A stretch of 64,000 nucleotides of DNA from Aerococcus urinaeequi (GCF_001543205.1 NZ_CP014162.1:806001-870000), one strand, 5' to 3'. Positions 16,691 to 27,672 are shown, numbered from the stretch's first letter. A program made the numbers and translations. The notes: generated from the sequence alone by a model not told the origin.

Positions 16691-17326
16691 TTAACCCATG
16701 TCTTTTACTTTTATCATCCGGGTGATTGATGCTCGTTCGTTTTCGTCTAGTTTCATTTGGATATACTTGATGGTTTCCTTGATGTTTGGAATCATTCGGT
16801 ATTCTAAGGCGTTTACTCGACGTCTTGTGGATTCAATTTCCGTTGCCATTAATTGACACGTTTTTTCAATTTCGCTCAATTTTAACAGCTTAGGCATGAC
16901 ATCGTTCAAGACTTCGATGGCATCGTCTAATTCACTAGATGTGTTTAGGTAACCGTATTTCACTTCGTTGTCGCTGTTTTGATTGTCATCGTCGTATGAA
17001 AATGACATCTTAGGTACGTCAACGCTCATGATATTTTTCTTGGCAATTTCTAAGTTGACCTGTTTAGTCGGTAAGGCCACGATTTCTTCCATAAAGGCGT
17101 CATTCATTGATGATGAGGCCAATACAAAATTACCTAAGGCACCCGACAATTCATCTTCTACTTCATTGCGCAAGCGGTTATTTTCTTTGATCAATTCAAT
17201 AAACTGACGCATCAATTCATCTTGCTTATCTTTTAGTAAGTCATAACCATTTTGAGCAACTTTTAAACGGTCTTTTAATGTGCTCAGTTCCATCCGTGTT
17301 GGTTTGACATTTAGCGCATTTGCCAT
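16691..17326 (-). CDS. ntpD: V-type ATPase subunit D (central stalk)
   Basis: The protein has 211 residues and is a long helical hairpin. It begins NVKPTRMEL, the signature of V/A-type subunit D, and ends with a paired coiled coil (RRRVNALEYRMIPNI). It forms the rotor shaft inside the A3B3 ring, with subunit G(F). It is the last gene of the operon. No ntpH or ntpJ gene follows; structured RNA genes come next. Confidence 0.95.
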   Translation of the reverse strand: MANALNVKPTRMELSTLKDRLKVAQNGYDLLKDKQDELMRQFIELIKENNRLRNEVEDELSGALGNFVLASSSMNDAFMEEIVALPTKQVNLEIAKKNIMSVDVPKMSFSYDDDNQNSDNEVKYGYLNTSSELDDAIEVLNDVMPKLLKLSEIEKTCQLMATEIESTRRRVNALEYRMIPNIKETIKYIQMKLDENERASITRMIKVKDMG

Positions 17327-17332
17327 TTAAAA

Positions 17333-18715
17333 TCACTCTCCTTCAGTTGAAGGCATGTATGTATCGATTAAATCATCTTTAATACGTGTTAATTCTGTAC
17401 GAGGCAAGATCGCTAGTAATTCCCAAGCAAGATCTAAGGTTTCTTCAATCGTACGGTTGTACTCAAAACCTTGATCAACGTATTTGTCTTCAAATGCTGT
17501 GGTAAATTCTACGTATTTCTTATCTGTTTCAGATAGGGCTGATTCACCCAATACTTGAGATAATTCTTTGGCTTGTTTACCTTTCGCATAAGCAGCAAAT
17601 AGTTGGTTCATGGTTGCAGCGTGGTCTTTACGTGTTTTACCTTCACCGGTACCTTTATCTTTTAGACGAGAAAGTGATGGCAATACGTTGATTGGTGGCT
17701 CAATACCACGTGCATCAAGGTCACGGTCTAAGATAATTTGCCCTTCGGTAATATAACCTGTTAAGTCAGGAATTGGATGGGTAATGTCATCCTCTGGCAT
17801 AGACAGGATTGGAATCTGCGTTACAGAACCTTTAGAGCCTTTGATACGGCCAGCACGTTCATATAATGTAGAAAGGTTTGTATATAAGTAACCTGGATAA
17901 CCACGACGTCCTGGTACTTCACGGCGGGCTGCAGATACTTCACGTAAGGCTTCACAGTAGTTAGTCATGTCAGTCATGATAACCAATACTTGCATGTCTT
18001 TTTCGTAGGCTAAGTATTCTGCTGCTGTTAAGGCAATTTTTGGTGTTGCTAAACGTTCGATTGAAGGATCATCCGCTAAGTTGATGAACAAAACAGAGCG
18101 GTCGATGGCACCTGTTTCACGGAATGATTCCATGAAGTATTCAGCCTCTTCAAAAGTTACCCCCATTGCTGCAAAGACAACGGCGAATTGATCGTCGTCA
18201 CCTAGCACAGTGGCTTGACGTGCGATTTGGGCAGCAAGCTCTTTATGCGGTAAACCTGAACCAGAGAATACGGGTAGTTTTTGCCCACGAACTAAGGTGT
18301 TTAAGTGGTCAATTGTTGAGATTCCAGTTTGAATAAACTCATCCGGGTAGTCACGAGCCATTGGGTTAATGGCTTGCCCATTGATGTCACGGCTTTCGTC
18401 AGCGATGATTTCTGGACCGTTATCGTTGATGTTACCAAGTCCATCGAATACACGACCAATCATGTCTTCAGACACGCCGAATTCAAGTGGATGTCCTTGG
18501 AAGCGCACTTTAGTGTCTTGTAAGTTAATACCAGAACCACCACCATAGATCTGTACGACTGCGCGACTTTCTTCTACTTGAAGCACTTGTCCTAGACGTT
18601 TTTCACCAGTTTGTAATTGTACTTCTACTAACTCATCAAAACTAATGCCTTCAACGTCTTCTACAATCATTAGGGGACCATAAACGTCGGAGATAGATTT
18701 ATACTCTTTTAACAT
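17333..18715 (-). CDS. ntpB: V-type ATPase subunit B (non-catalytic)
   Basis: The protein has 460 residues and matches the non-catalytic B subunit that alternates with A in the hexameric head. It has [15 protein letters not shown] in place of a Walker A loop, as expected for the B subunit, and the conserved PGRRGYPGY segment. Its ATG shares one base with the ntpA stop (TAATG), so translation is probably coupled. Confidence 0.97.
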   Translation of the reverse strand: MLKEYKSISDVYGPLMIVEDVEGISFDELVEVQLQTGEKRLGQVLQVEESRAVVQIYGGGSGINLQDTKVRFQGHPLEFGVSEDMIGRVFDGLGNINDNGPEIIADESRDINGQAINPMARDYPDEFIQTGISTIDHLNTLVRGQKLPVFSGSGLPHKELAAQIARQATVLGDDDQFAVVFAAMGVTFEEAEYFMESFRETGAIDRSVLFINLADDPSIERLATPKIALTAAEYLAYEKDMQVLVIMTDMTNYCEALREVSAARREVPGRRGYPGYLYTNLSTLYERAGRIKGSKGSVTQIPILSMPEDDITHPIPDLTGYITEGQIILDRDLDARGIEPPINVLPSLSRLKDKGTGEGKTRKDHAATMNQLFAAYAKGKQAKELSQVLGESALSETDKKYVEFTTAFEDKYVDQGFEYNRTIEETLDLAWELLAILPRTELTRIKDDLIDTYMPSTEGE

Positions 18716-20490
18716 TATGCGTAGCTGCCTCCTTTCAATATTTCTGTCATAGCTTCTTTAATTTCATTGTTGATAGCGTCAATGCGGTCTAATTGATCTT
18801 CTGGGATAAATTTAGAACGCACGATTTTTTCGCGTAAGTCGACAGTGTTGTCAGCAATTTCTTGGTAGTAAGTACCCTTTTCCATTGCTTGGCGCGCTTC
18901 TTGGTCGAAGGTTAAAATGTTGAATAACATTTTCTCTTGTTTCTTCGCTGAAGTTGTTGTATCTACTTCATCAAAGGCATTTTGCTGTAAGTAACCTTCA
19001 CGAATCATGGCTGCGATTAGTAGGGTCATTTTATCTTTTTCAGATAAAGCATCAATACCAACCAATTGTACAACTTCTTGTAAGCTGTCTTCTTCAGTTA
19101 AGATATTCATGGCTTTTTGTACCCATTGACCCCATTCAACACCTAATTCTTCCGCTACACCCTTGTAGATTTCTGAATCATACAATGAGTATGAGCTTAA
19201 CCAGTTAATGGCTGGGAAGTGACGTTGACGAGATAGGTTGGCATCTAATGACCAGAATACTTTTACAACTCGTAAGGTATTTTGTGTAACCGGCTCAGAT
19301 GTATCCCCACCTGGAGGCGACACGGCACCTACCGCTGTAACTGAACCTGTACGGCCTTCGCTACCTAAAGTACGGACGATACCTGCACGCTCATAGTATT
19401 CTGCAATACGAGAACCTAGGTAAGCTGGGTAACCTTCGTCACCAGGCATCTCTTCTAGACGACCAGACATTTCACGAAGTGCTTCCGCCCAACGAGAAGT
19501 TGAATCGGCCATAATCGCTACTGAGTAACCCATGTCACGGAAGTATTCAGCAATTGTGATCCCTGTATAAACAGAAGCTTCACGGGCTGCTACCGGCATG
19601 TTTGAAGTGTTGGCAATTAACACAGTACGTTCCATGATTGATTCACCAGTTTTCGGGTCAACCAATTCAGGGAACTCGTTAATTACGTCCGTCATTTCGT
19701 TACCACGTTCACCACAACCAACGTAAACCACGATATCTACATCCGCATATTTAGCAATTTGGTGTTGCACAACTGTCTTACCGGCACCGAATGGCCCTGG
19801 AACTGCTGCTGCCCCACCTTTTGAAATTGGGAAGAAAGTATCGATAACACGTTGACCTGTTGTCATAATTTTATTTGGTGAGTATTTTTCGGCAAAAGGA
19901 CGACCTTGACGAACTGGCCATGTTTGCATCATTGTGAATGATTTCTCGCCTTGCTCAGTGTCTAAGACGTACACATTATCTTCTAAAGTGTAGTCGCCTT
20001 CTTGAATTGATTTCACTGTACCTGAAACGCCAACCGGCACCATGATACGGTGTTCAATTACGGGACCTTCTTGAACAGTACCCACAATGTCACCACCTGT
20101 AACTTGTGTGCCTACTTCAACAGTTGGAGTAAAATGCCATACTGCTGAACGGTCTAGGGGCGCTACTTGCACACCACGTTCTAAGTAGTTTGAGTCGGTT
20201 GAATCCATGAACTCTTGTAGAGGTCGTTGGATACCGTCAAACATTTTCGTTAACATACCAGGTCCAAGTTCAACTGATAATGGTTGACCAGTTGTTTTTA
20301 CTACTTGGCCAGGTTTAAGACCAGAAGTTTCCTCGTATACCTGAATTGAAGCAACATCGCCGTGCATTTCAAGGATTTCCCCTGTTAATTGTAGGTCACC
20401 TACTAAACAAATATCACGAACAGCAGCTTCTTCCATGCCACTTGCTTTAATCAGTGGACCGGAAACTTCAATGATTTTTCCGTCTTTCAA
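18715..20490 (-). CDS. ntpA: V-type ATPase catalytic subunit A
   Basis: The protein has 591 residues, the usual length for V/A-type A subunits. It has a beta-barrel start, the bulge domain typical of A subunits (about residues 115-190), Walker A GPFGAGKT at 232-239, and the [14 protein letters not shown] segment. It hydrolyses ATP to drive the rotor. The start is TTG at 20490, with GGGAGGAA five bases before it. No ATG fits, so the rare start codon is real. Confidence 0.97.
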   Translation of the reverse strand: MKDGKIIEVSGPLIKASGMEEAAVRDICLVGDLQLTGEILEMHGDVASIQVYEETSGLKPGQVVKTTGQPLSVELGPGMLTKMFDGIQRPLQEFMDSTDSNYLERGVQVAPLDRSAVWHFTPTVEVGTQVTGGDIVGTVQEGPVIEHRIMVPVGVSGTVKSIQEGDYTLEDNVYVLDTEQGEKSFTMMQTWPVRQGRPFAEKYSPNKIMTTGQRVIDTFFPISKGGAAAVPGPFGAGKTVVQHQIAKYADVDIVVYVGCGERGNEMTDVINEFPELVDPKTGESIMERTVLIANTSNMPVAAREASVYTGITIAEYFRDMGYSVAIMADSTSRWAEALREMSGRLEEMPGDEGYPAYLGSRIAEYYERAGIVRTLGSEGRTGSVTAVGAVSPPGGDTSEPVTQNTLRVVKVFWSLDANLSRQRHFPAINWLSSYSLYDSEIYKGVAEELGVEWGQWVQKAMNILTEEDSLQEVVQLVGIDALSEKDKMTLLIAAMIREGYLQQNAFDEVDTTTSAKKQEKMLFNILTFDQEARQAMEKGTYYQEIADNTVDLREKIVRSKFIPEDQLDRIDAINNEIKEAMTEILKGGSYA

Positions 20491-20546
20491 GACTGTTCCT
20501 CCCTCTTATCGTTTTCTATGATTTTTCATTTGTGTATTTTGATTTC

Positions 20547-20858
20547 TTATAGAATATTTTGACCAACCGCTTTTTCAACGTTGTCATTTACACGAGACTG
20601 CCCGATACCCAAGCTCCCTTTGTGTGAAGGAATCAGAATGATTGCTGGGGTAACTTGTGTGTCGTAAAAGGCAATGGTGTCTGGAATTTGCTGTGCGATT
20701 GTTTCGGTCAAATAGATCACACCATAGTGGTCATCTGCCATTGTCCGGATTGTTTCACGGGCTTGTTGGCCTGAAATCACTGGATAGGCGTCGAAACCAA
20801 TCAATTGGAAAGGAACAACGACGTCTTTTTCACCGACTACACCGATTTTATAAGCCAT
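20547..20858 (-). CDS. ntpG: V-type ATPase subunit G (F-type stalk subunit)
   Basis: A short protein of 103 residues beginning AYKIGVVGEKD with a Rossmann-like pattern. This is the small central-stalk subunit called G in E. hirae and F elsewhere. The start is the ATG at 20858, inside the last codons of ntpC (11-base overlap). A longer frame to 20885 lacks a ribosome binding site. Confidence 0.93.
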   Translation of the reverse strand: MAYKIGVVGEKDVVVPFQLIGFDAYPVISGQQARETIRTMADDHYGVIYLTETIAQQIPDTIAFYDTQVTPAIILIPSHKGSLGIGQSRVNDNVEKAVGQNIL

Positions 20859-21849
20859 AAATAGGTCGCATCCTTTCTTCCACACTTTTTTGATCTAGAT
20901 CATATTCCTTCGCGTTTAAAATTAACCTCAAATTGGCTACTTCATTTTCTTTGAAGTAAATGTAAGCCAATACGGGCATTGGGCCAAATGGTACCCAAGC
21001 TGACTGACGAATTTCTTCAGCCTCGATTTTTTTGATTTTTTTATCTAATTGCACCACGTCGATTGGGTCGTTGGCGCTGATGCGGTCATTGATTTTACCA
21101 GCGAATGGTAAGCTGGCAAATTTATCCAATACGCGGTTATAGTCTTTACTCGTCGCTAAGTCGACTAATTCTACCTCTTCAAAAGTCCCATCATCAGATA
21201 AAACTGCTTCTAAGAACCCACGAGAACGGCCTTGTTTCATACCACGAACAACCATAGACAAGTTTTCTAAATCAATCATCATCAATAGGGTCTTCGCCAT
21301 ATCTTGATCATCTGATTCATCTGCTATAGCTCTTAAATGTCCCAAGTATGCTTGGTCTAAGAGAATGGAAATCCCATCTAAATCTTGGTATTCATCGTAG
21401 TAATCACGTGCATGCTGAACACCAGCTTTCATGACTTCTGGGAATTGGTTACCTTCACCAGTTTGCATTAAGGTCCGTAAGGCTTCGATTGAAAAACGGC
21501 CGATGTTGATATACATGTGCGAGAAATCGCGTTCTGTATACCATTCTTTGAATAATACTTTCAAATTGTGGTAGCTGTAACGCAAGGCAAATACGTCTAC
21601 CACTTCATCTACAGGCGTTTCTTCATATAAACCAGCATACATTTCACGTAAATCACGGGTTAGGAACCCTTCGAAATCATGTGTTTCCCCGATATTTTCA
21701 GGGATATGATAGTTGGTTTTGCGTAGGGCAGCAAATACATCTTCAAGGGAGTTGGCACGTAAAAGTGCGTCATAGTCTTCTTTTGCTAGCAAACTACTTT
21801 CTTTTACACGAATGGTTGTATCCAGTTGTGCATATGTAGCGTTTGGCAT
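20848..21849 (-). CDS. ntpC: V-type ATPase subunit C (d-type, rotor socket)
   Basis: An all-helical protein of about 333 residues that matches the C/d subunit connecting the central stalk to the membrane ring. It opens with a YAQLDTTIRVKESSLL segment, and an LRLILNAKEYDLD segment lies near the end. The ATG at 21849 is preferred because GGGGAGTG lies six bases upstream; a GTG at 21858 is the alternative. Confidence 0.93.
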   Translation of the reverse strand: MPNATYAQLDTTIRVKESSLLAKEDYDALLRANSLEDVFAALRKTNYHIPENIGETHDFEGFLTRDLREMYAGLYEETPVDEVVDVFALRYSYHNLKVLFKEWYTERDFSHMYINIGRFSIEALRTLMQTGEGNQFPEVMKAGVQHARDYYDEYQDLDGISILLDQAYLGHLRAIADESDDQDMAKTLLMMIDLENLSMVVRGMKQGRSRGFLEAVLSDDGTFEEVELVDLATSKDYNRVLDKFASLPFAGKINDRISANDPIDVVQLDKKIKKIEAEEIRQSAWVPFGPMPVLAYIYFKENEVANLRLILNAKEYDLDQKSVEERMRPIYGL

Positions 21850-21867
21850 TGCTGTCACTCCCCTCTC

Positions 21868-22437
21868 TTAGAATGCTTGTTTCACTAATTTTGGCGCTAA
21901 TGCTTTTTTCTTTTGGTCAATGATTGATTCAAAAGTAAAGTTATAGTCCACTTCTTCGTTACTTAAGACAAAACCTGAACGCTTAGGAAGGAAAGTGTCA
22001 TCTAATTGAATAGATGGGTTTAAGGCTTTCACTTGGTCAGCGTCGAATTGATGTTGGCTGAATTCACCTACTGTTAACGTAAGGTTCTCAGTGCCTGCTA
22101 CTTGGTCTAAAGCGCCTTTAATAAAACTAGTAAACTCTTCGCTTGATAATTGTTGTAATTCAACAATAGCTTGTTGGTAGACTTTTTCTAGTAAGGCTTG
22201 TTTAGCTTGTAATTTTTCATTACGTAAGACGTTTAAATAGCTTTGTTTTTGTGTTTGTAATTTTCTAGCTTCAGCGTTTTCGATGTGTTGCTTTTCAGTC
22301 ACAATTTGCTCATCGTTTTGCGCTTTGGCTTTGTTGATTTCTTCATTCGTTTCAGCTTCAAATGCCGCTAATGATGCTTTTTCTTCGTTTTCAGCATTGG
22401 CTAGTACTTGATCGACTAAAATTTGAATATCTGCCAT
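21868..22437 (-). CDS. ntpE: V-type ATPase subunit E (peripheral stalk)
   Basis: The protein has 189 residues. Residues 10-100 form a long charged coiled coil rich in Glu, Lys and Ala, and the C-terminal part is globular. This is the peripheral-stalk E subunit, which pairs with the F(H/G)-type subunit encoded first in the operon. It sits between ntpK and ntpC, as in E. hirae. Confidence 0.93.
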   Translation of the reverse strand: MADIQILVDQVLANAENEEKASLAAFEAETNEEINKAKAQNDEQIVTEKQHIENAEARKLQTQKQSYLNVLRNEKLQAKQALLEKVYQQAIVELQQLSSEEFTSFIKGALDQVAGTENLTLTVGEFSQHQFDADQVKALNPSIQLDDTFLPKRSGFVLSNEEVDYNFTFESIIDQKKKALAPKLVKQAF

Positions 22438-22480
22438 TCGACTAATCCTCCTTCTTTTGGTTTTTCTACTTGATTAGTGA

Positions 22481-22963
<483 letters not shown>

Positions 22964-22992
22964 TTAAAAACCTCCATTTTGTTGTCTTTTAA

Positions 22993-24948
22993 TTAATTTT
23001 CTTCTACGTCTTTTAGAGAAACAAACTCTTGTAGTGTGCGAATCGGCTTAAAGGCACGCCCGCCACCTTCATAAAATTTACCAAAGAACTCAACGAATAC
23101 TAAGCGCATACTATGAACGTAGGCAGATAGTAATGATAAGAACATGTTAAATAATTGTAAGGCGATAATCATCAAAATACCCGCTGAAAATCGAACAGGC
23201 ACTGGCAAGATGGTGAACAAGATATTAAAGGACATGGCAATAGCTCCACCTGAAATACCTAAAGCCATTAGTCGTGTATAAGAAACGAAATCTCCTACAT
23301 ACGAAGATACACCGTATAAGTTATACAAACCAACGACACCACCAACTGCCTTATTATTACTCGTGAACATAGGAACCAAGATAATTCCTGCAGCTGCAAT
23401 AATAGCAAACCATTTTGCAATAGGAATCAACATATCCATACCGGTCATAAAGCCAGTAATACCAATAGCTAGCGCTATTAACAGTGCTAACCAACCAATA
23501 CCGTCATTATAGGCTGATGCATAATCTTTACGACTAAGCTGTAATCTGATATTTAAGCATAAACCTACAAAGATGTGAATGTAACCAATCACTAAAGAGA
23601 TAATCATTAGGGTTAAGGCATCTTCAGTTGGATTGATCAAACCGAATGGTAAAGCTTCACCAAATAGGGATCCATAAGCTAAACCAATTAACATGGTTGG
23701 ATAGGATAGGATATGACCAAATTTAACGAAACGTTTGGTCCCTTTCCGTAAATCCATTACCTTCAAGGCGAAGAGTGTCCCAATCCAAAGGAGTACACCA
23801 TAACCAAAGTCACCCATCATCATTGCGAAGAATAACATGTAGAAACCAGCTACCCAGTTGGTTGGGTCTTTCTCCCGGTAATTTGGCAATGAGTACATTT
23901 CAGTAATCATTTCGAATGGTTCTACTATAGAAGCATTATGTAATTTGATTGGCACTTCATCTTCTTTAACTTCTTGTTCTGTTGTTTCTTCTAAAATAAT
24001 AGCAAACGTGTGCACATCAAAAGCTTCTTCTAAAGCGCTTTGCAAGTTTTCAACTTGCGCTTCTTCAATCCAACCACTGAATAAAGATAACTGTTGGTTA
24101 TCATATGAAAGCTGTGCTGCGTTGGCACGTTGACTACGGTTAAAGAATTCTTCTACCGCTAATTGAATAGTGGCTTTAGATCCTTGCATGTTTTTAATGT
24201 CTTTAACAACGACTTCCTCATCTTTGATAAGTTGTTTCCGTTCACTTTCCAATGTTTGGAAGGTCTCTTCTGGGGTTTGTCCGTAATTAAACTCTACTTC
24301 AGAGAAATAATTTTCTGCAAGTTTTGCTTGCAGGTTGTCGTGGTGACCTGGTAAGGCAACGACTGCGACACCAATTTCATTCTCGTTAGCAAAAACTTCT
24401 TCAACAGCCACATCTTCAATGGCTTTTAATTGTTGCCAGTGGTGACGGTTTTCGTCATTTGGAATCGTTCCTAGACGAACATCGAATAGTTTTAATTCTT
24501 GTAGAGATTTTGGATCAACATCTAGGGCCCGCCATTTGGCGATGGTTGTTTGTTCATCTTCAACCCGTTGGCGTTGGTCTTGAATGTCGTTACGCTTTTG
24601 TCTTAAGGCTTCGACTTTTTCAATCAATTGTAAAGCTGCTGCTTCATCCACAGTTTGATGTAGTTCATCCATGGTCATTTGTGGGCGTTTGGTCGTAATT
24701 TTATCCTTTAAAGATACCTTTTGTTGGTATTGACTTAGATAATGTAATACTTCTCGCCCGCGTTCATAAATGACTTGATAATCTTGATCACTTTGGTAAT
24801 TATTGTTGAAGGTAAAGTCTTGACCGGTTACCTTTAAGGAAAGGTCACTAACTTGTATATTCTGCATCGTTTGTAAAGTGTATAACAAGTGGTCCTTGTT
24901 ACTTGGCGCCGTTACAATCGATACTTTTTGCATCTTAGCGATTGCCAT
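22993..24948 (-). CDS. ntpI: V-type ATPase membrane subunit I (a subunit)
   Basis: The protein has 651 residues. A cytoplasmic half (to about residue 330) has coiled coils, and a membrane half has seven to eight transmembrane segments. The sequence VSYTRLMALGISGGAIAMSFN contains the conserved arginine of the stator half-channel. It pairs with the K ring for ion movement. Its start overlaps the end of the upstream gene by 14 bases, with GGAGGTG in front. Confidence 0.95.
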   Translation of the reverse strand: MAIAKMQKVSIVTAPSNKDHLLYTLQTMQNIQVSDLSLKVTGQDFTFNNNYQSDQDYQVIYERGREVLHYLSQYQQKVSLKDKITTKRPQMTMDELHQTVDEAAALQLIEKVEALRQKRNDIQDQRQRVEDEQTTIAKWRALDVDPKSLQELKLFDVRLGTIPNDENRHHWQQLKAIEDVAVEEVFANENEIGVAVVALPGHHDNLQAKLAENYFSEVEFNYGQTPEETFQTLESERKQLIKDEEVVVKDIKNMQGSKATIQLAVEEFFNRSQRANAAQLSYDNQQLSLFSGWIEEAQVENLQSALEEAFDVHTFAIILEETTEQEVKEDEVPIKLHNASIVEPFEMITEMYSLPNYREKDPTNWVAGFYMLFFAMMMGDFGYGVLLWIGTLFALKVMDLRKGTKRFVKFGHILSYPTMLIGLAYGSLFGEALPFGLINPTEDALTLMIISLVIGYIHIFVGLCLNIRLQLSRKDYASAYNDGIGWLALLIALAIGITGFMTGMDMLIPIAKWFAIIAAAGIILVPMFTSNNKAVGGVVGLYNLYGVSSYVGDFVSYTRLMALGISGGAIAMSFNILFTILPVPVRFSAGILMIIALQLFNMFLSLLSAYVHSMRLVFVEFFGKFYEGGGRAFKPIRTLQEFVSLKDVEEN

Positions 24949-25261
24949 AGCTATTTTTCACCTCCTCAATTACAAGTGAGACTAAAGATGGCAAAGCGCC
25001 TTGGAATTGATTCTCAATTTCCTCAATCTCTTGATCGTTCTTCGCTTTTTCTTCAGATTTGTACGCTTGTAAAGCTTTTTCATTCTCGGCACGCTGCGCT
25101 TCTTGATAATCTTTCAAGATTGCATCTTTTTCAGACGCCATTTGGCTTAATTTGCGATTTTTGTCTTCTAATAAACTTTCTCGCTTACTTGCATATTTAT
25201 CACTTAGTGCTTGCGTTGCTTTCTCAGTATCGACAATTTTTGCTAAAGTTTTGCTGGACAC
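24935..25261 (-). CDS. ntpF: V-type ATPase subunit F (peripheral stalk, G/H type)
   Basis: About 108 residues, nearly all charged coiled coil, ending in an LVSLVIEEVK helix. It corresponds to E. hirae NtpF, which pairs with NtpE in the peripheral stalks. It is the first gene of the operon. The GTG at 25261 is preferred because AGGGGGTG lies six bases before it. The GTG at 25270 overlaps that Shine-Dalgarno and would be badly spaced. Confidence 0.85.
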   Translation of the reverse strand: MSSKTLAKIVDTEKATQALSDKYASKRESLLEDKNRKLSQMASEKDAILKDYQEAQRAENEKALQAYKSEEKAKNDQEIEEIENQFQGALPSLVSLVIEEVKNSYGNR

Positions 25262-25276
25262 CCAATTCACCCCCTA

Positions 25277-25324
25277 AAAGCGTTATAACAACTTAATTAT
25301 AACAAAGAAAACGCTTTTTTTAAA
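25277..25324 (-). promoter_or_regulatory. Promoter region of the V-ATPase operon with an inverted repeat
   Basis: On the minus strand TTTAAA (25319-25324) and a perfect TATAAT (25296-25301) are 17 bases apart. An inverted repeat, AAAGCGTT (25277-25284) and AACGCTTT (25310-25317), brackets the -10. Two near-identical TTATAACAA units lie inside it. This could be an operator, for example for Na+ induction, or a plus-strand terminator for a transcript not otherwise seen. Confidence 0.6.
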
Positions 25325-25378
25325 TATAAACGCTAAATAAATCACAATGTCTTATTTTTTAGTATTTTGACATTTCGC

Positions 25379-25906
25379 TTAGTTTTCTACTTTTGGTTTA
25401 CGACTTGAATTTTTGCGTTTCTTGCGTAATTCAATAAAAAAATCTTGTAAAAGTGCTTTACATTCGTCATGCATGACACCATCAATGACTTCAACTTGAT
25501 GGTTAAACCGACTATCATTCAGTATATTCATCAATGTTCCTGCCGTGCCACCCTTTTGATCATAAGCGCCATAATAGACACGTTTGATACGACTTTGTAT
25601 CATGGCACCCGAACACATAGGACAGGGTTCTAACGTCACATACAAATCTGCATCCGCTAGCCGCCACGATGCTCGATTACGGTTGGCTTCTTGTATAGCG
25701 AGGATTTCCGCATGGGTTGTTGCATCCTGGCTGGTCTCACGCAAGTTATGGCCACGCCCGATGATTTCCCCCTGGTAGACGACAACTGCCCCAATTGGCA
25801 CTTCACCAATAGCTGCTGCCTTCTTCGCTTCTTCAATCGCTGCCTCCATAAAAGCAACTTGGTCCACGTCAAGTGTATTGAATTTTGTATCCTTTTCTTC
25901 TGACAT
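25379..25906 (-). CDS. tadA: tRNA-specific adenosine deaminase
   Basis: This enzyme converts A34 to inosine in tRNA-Arg(ACG), allowing it to read CGU, CGC and CGA. The zinc site is visible: H65-A-E67 and PCPMC at 94-98. The window also carries a tRNA-Arg(ACG) gene at 43116, its expected substrate. The protein is about 175 residues with a basic C-terminal tail (KKRKNSSRKPK). The start is the ATG at 25906 with GAGGTG upstream. Confidence 0.95.
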   Translation of the reverse strand: MSEEKDTKFNTLDVDQVAFMEAAIEEAKKAAAIGEVPIGAVVVYQGEIIGRGHNLRETSQDATTHAEILAIQEANRNRASWRLADADLYVTLEPCPMCSGAMIQSRIKRVYYGAYDQKGGTAGTLMNILNDSRFNHQVEVIDGVMHDECKALLQDFFIELRKKRKNSSRKPKVEN

Positions 25907-26056
25907 TCCACACCTCATTTCGGTCTAAAACATGCCATAATCATACCACTACCAAGGCTTACAACCAACTGATAGGTGGGGCTCACCGGACTTTTTAATC
26001 ACTTTCTTCCTATTAACTATAGCCCTATAAAAAAAATTTTGATTGAGTGATTTGAC

Positions 26057-26085
26057 TTGATTTGAAACCGTTATCATTATATAAT
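26057..26085 (+). promoter_or_regulatory. Promoter of the trehalose operon
   Basis: TTGATT (26057-26062) and TATAAT (26080-26085) are exactly 17 bases apart. The spacer holds a perfect cre site. Confidence 0.75.
26063..26076 (+). promoter_or_regulatory. cre site (CcpA binding) in the treP promoter
   Basis: TGAAACCGTTATCA matches all positions of the consensus TGWAANCGNTNWCA. It fills the -35/-10 spacer, so CcpA binding should block RNA polymerase when glucose is present. Confidence 0.8.
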
Positions 26086-26088
26086 AAC

Positions 26089-26114
26089 CTTGTATATAAC
26101 TTGTATAGACAAGT
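26089..26114 (+). promoter_or_regulatory. Candidate TreR operator
   Basis: ACTTGTATAGACAAGT (26099-26114) is a near-perfect palindrome, preceded by a related CTTGTATATAAC. It lies just after the -10. Palindromes of the TTGTATATACAA type bind GntR/HutC regulators such as TreR, whose gene is at 30794-31510. Confidence 0.6.
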
Positions 26115-26169
26115 TTGCAATTACTAGTTGGATTTCTTGGGGCATTTTCGTTATAGAGGAGGAAGAAAA

Positions 26170-27672
26170 ATGAGTGATTTTAAACAGGATGCTAAATCCT
26201 TACTGGATGACATTGGGGGTAAGGAAAATATCCACGCCGTTACACACTGTGCAACGCGTATGCGGTTTGTATTAAATGATCCTAAACAAGCGGATGTTAA
26301 AGCTATTGAAGAGATCCCTTCTGTTAAAGGAACATTTACCCAATCTGGTCAATTCCAAGTTATTATTGGGAACAAGGTAGCAGATTTTTACAACGATTTT
26401 GAAGCGGTTTCCGGTGTTTCTGGTACGTCAAAAGAAGCGGTGAAAGCTGCAGCTGCCGACCAGCAACAAAATTGGCTACAAAAGGCAATGACCTTCTTAG
26501 CTGAAGTATTTGCACCAATTATTCCAGCAATTATCGTCGGGGGGCTTATTTTAGGTTTCCGTAACGTGCTTGAAGGGGTGCCAATGGAGTTCCTTGGGCA
26601 AAAAATTATTGATGGTGTTGCGCAAACGATGGGTGACGGTACACCTCAATACAACACGATTGTTGATGTTTCATCATTCTGGGCCGGGGTGAACAGCTTC
26701 CTTTGGTTACCGGGTGAAGCCATTTTCCACTTCTTACCAGTTGGGATTACATGGTCTGTAACACGTAAAATGGGTACCACTCAAATTCTTGGTATCGTAT
26801 TAGGTATCACATTAGTTTCACCACAATTACTAAATGCTTATGCTGCACCAGATGCTATCCTAGCTGGTGAAGTACCACAATGGGACTTCGGTTTCTTCCA
26901 ATTAGATATGATTGGTTACCAAGCCCAAGTATTACCGGCCATGTTCGCAGGTTTATCATTGGCTTGGCTTGAAAAATTCTGGCGTAAATACATCCCAGAG
27001 ATGATATCAATGATTTTCGTGCCATTCTTATCATTAGTACCTGCCATTATCTTGGCGCATACAGTTTTAGGCCCCATCGGTTGGACTGTAGGTACTTGGA
27101 TCTCTGGTGTTGTGTACGCTGGTTTAACTGGACCTGTTTCTTGGTTGTTCGGTTTAATCTTTGGTGCCCTATACTCTCCACTTGTAATTACTGGTTTACA
27201 CCATATGACCAACGCAATCGATACACAGTTAGTGGCTGACTTTGGTGGTACTGGTTTATGGCCAATGATCGCCCTATCAAATATTGCTCAAGCATCTGCG
27301 GTTATGGCAATTTGGTGGACAACTCGTCAAGATGAGAAAGAAAATCAAATTACCATTCCATCAGCTGTATCAGCTTACTTAGGGGTAACTGAACCGGCAA
27401 TGTTCGGTGTAACCATTAAATATGTTTACCCATTTATTGCAGCGATGATTGGTTCAGGTTTAGCCGGTTTACTTTCAACAACAGTTGGAATTACAGCTAA
27501 CTCAATCGGGGTTGGTGGTTTACCTGGCATCCTAGCGATTCAATTCCAATACTGGGGTTGGTTCTTACTAGCTATGGCCATCGCCATCGTTGTACCATTC
27601 GCATTGACAATTGTATTTAAGAAAACTGGTTTCTTAGCTAATAACAAAATCGATTTCAATATCAAGTTCTAG
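26170..27672 (+). CDS. treP: Trehalose-specific PTS enzyme IIBC
   Basis: The protein has 500 residues. The N-terminal EIIB domain carries the phosphocysteine C27 in AVTHCATRMRF. A linker leads to an EIIC membrane domain of about ten helices from roughly residue 105. It imports trehalose as trehalose 6-phosphate, and no IIA domain is fused. Its neighbours, trehalose-6-phosphate hydrolase and a TreR-like regulator, fix the substrate. The start is the ATG at 26170 after GAGGAGGA. Confidence 0.93.
   Translation: MSDFKQDAKSLLDDIGGKENIHAVTHCATRMRFVLNDPKQADVKAIEEIPSVKGTFTQSGQFQVIIGNKVADFYNDFEAVSGVSGTSKEAVKAAAADQQQNWLQKAMTFLAEVFAPIIPAIIVGGLILGFRNVLEGVPMEFLGQKIIDGVAQTMGDGTPQYNTIVDVSSFWAGVNSFLWLPGEAIFHFLPVGITWSVTRKMGTTQILGIVLGITLVSPQLLNAYAAPDAILAGEVPQWDFGFFQLDMIGYQAQVLPAMFAGLSLAWLEKFWRKYIPEMISMIFVPFLSLVPAIILAHTVLGPIGWTVGTWISGVVYAGLTGPVSWLFGLIFGALYSPLVITGLHHMTNAIDTQLVADFGGTGLWPMIALSNIAQASAVMAIWWTTRQDEKENQITIPSAVSAYLGVTEPAMFGVTIKYVYPFIAAMIGSGLAGLLSTTVGITANSIGVGGLPGILAIQFQYWGWFLLAMAIAIVVPFALTIVFKKTGFLANNKIDFNIKF

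Noticed and set aside
24889-25296. 135-residue plus-strand open frame
   Set aside because: It is antisense to ntpF and ntpI, and its composition is that of a shadow frame.
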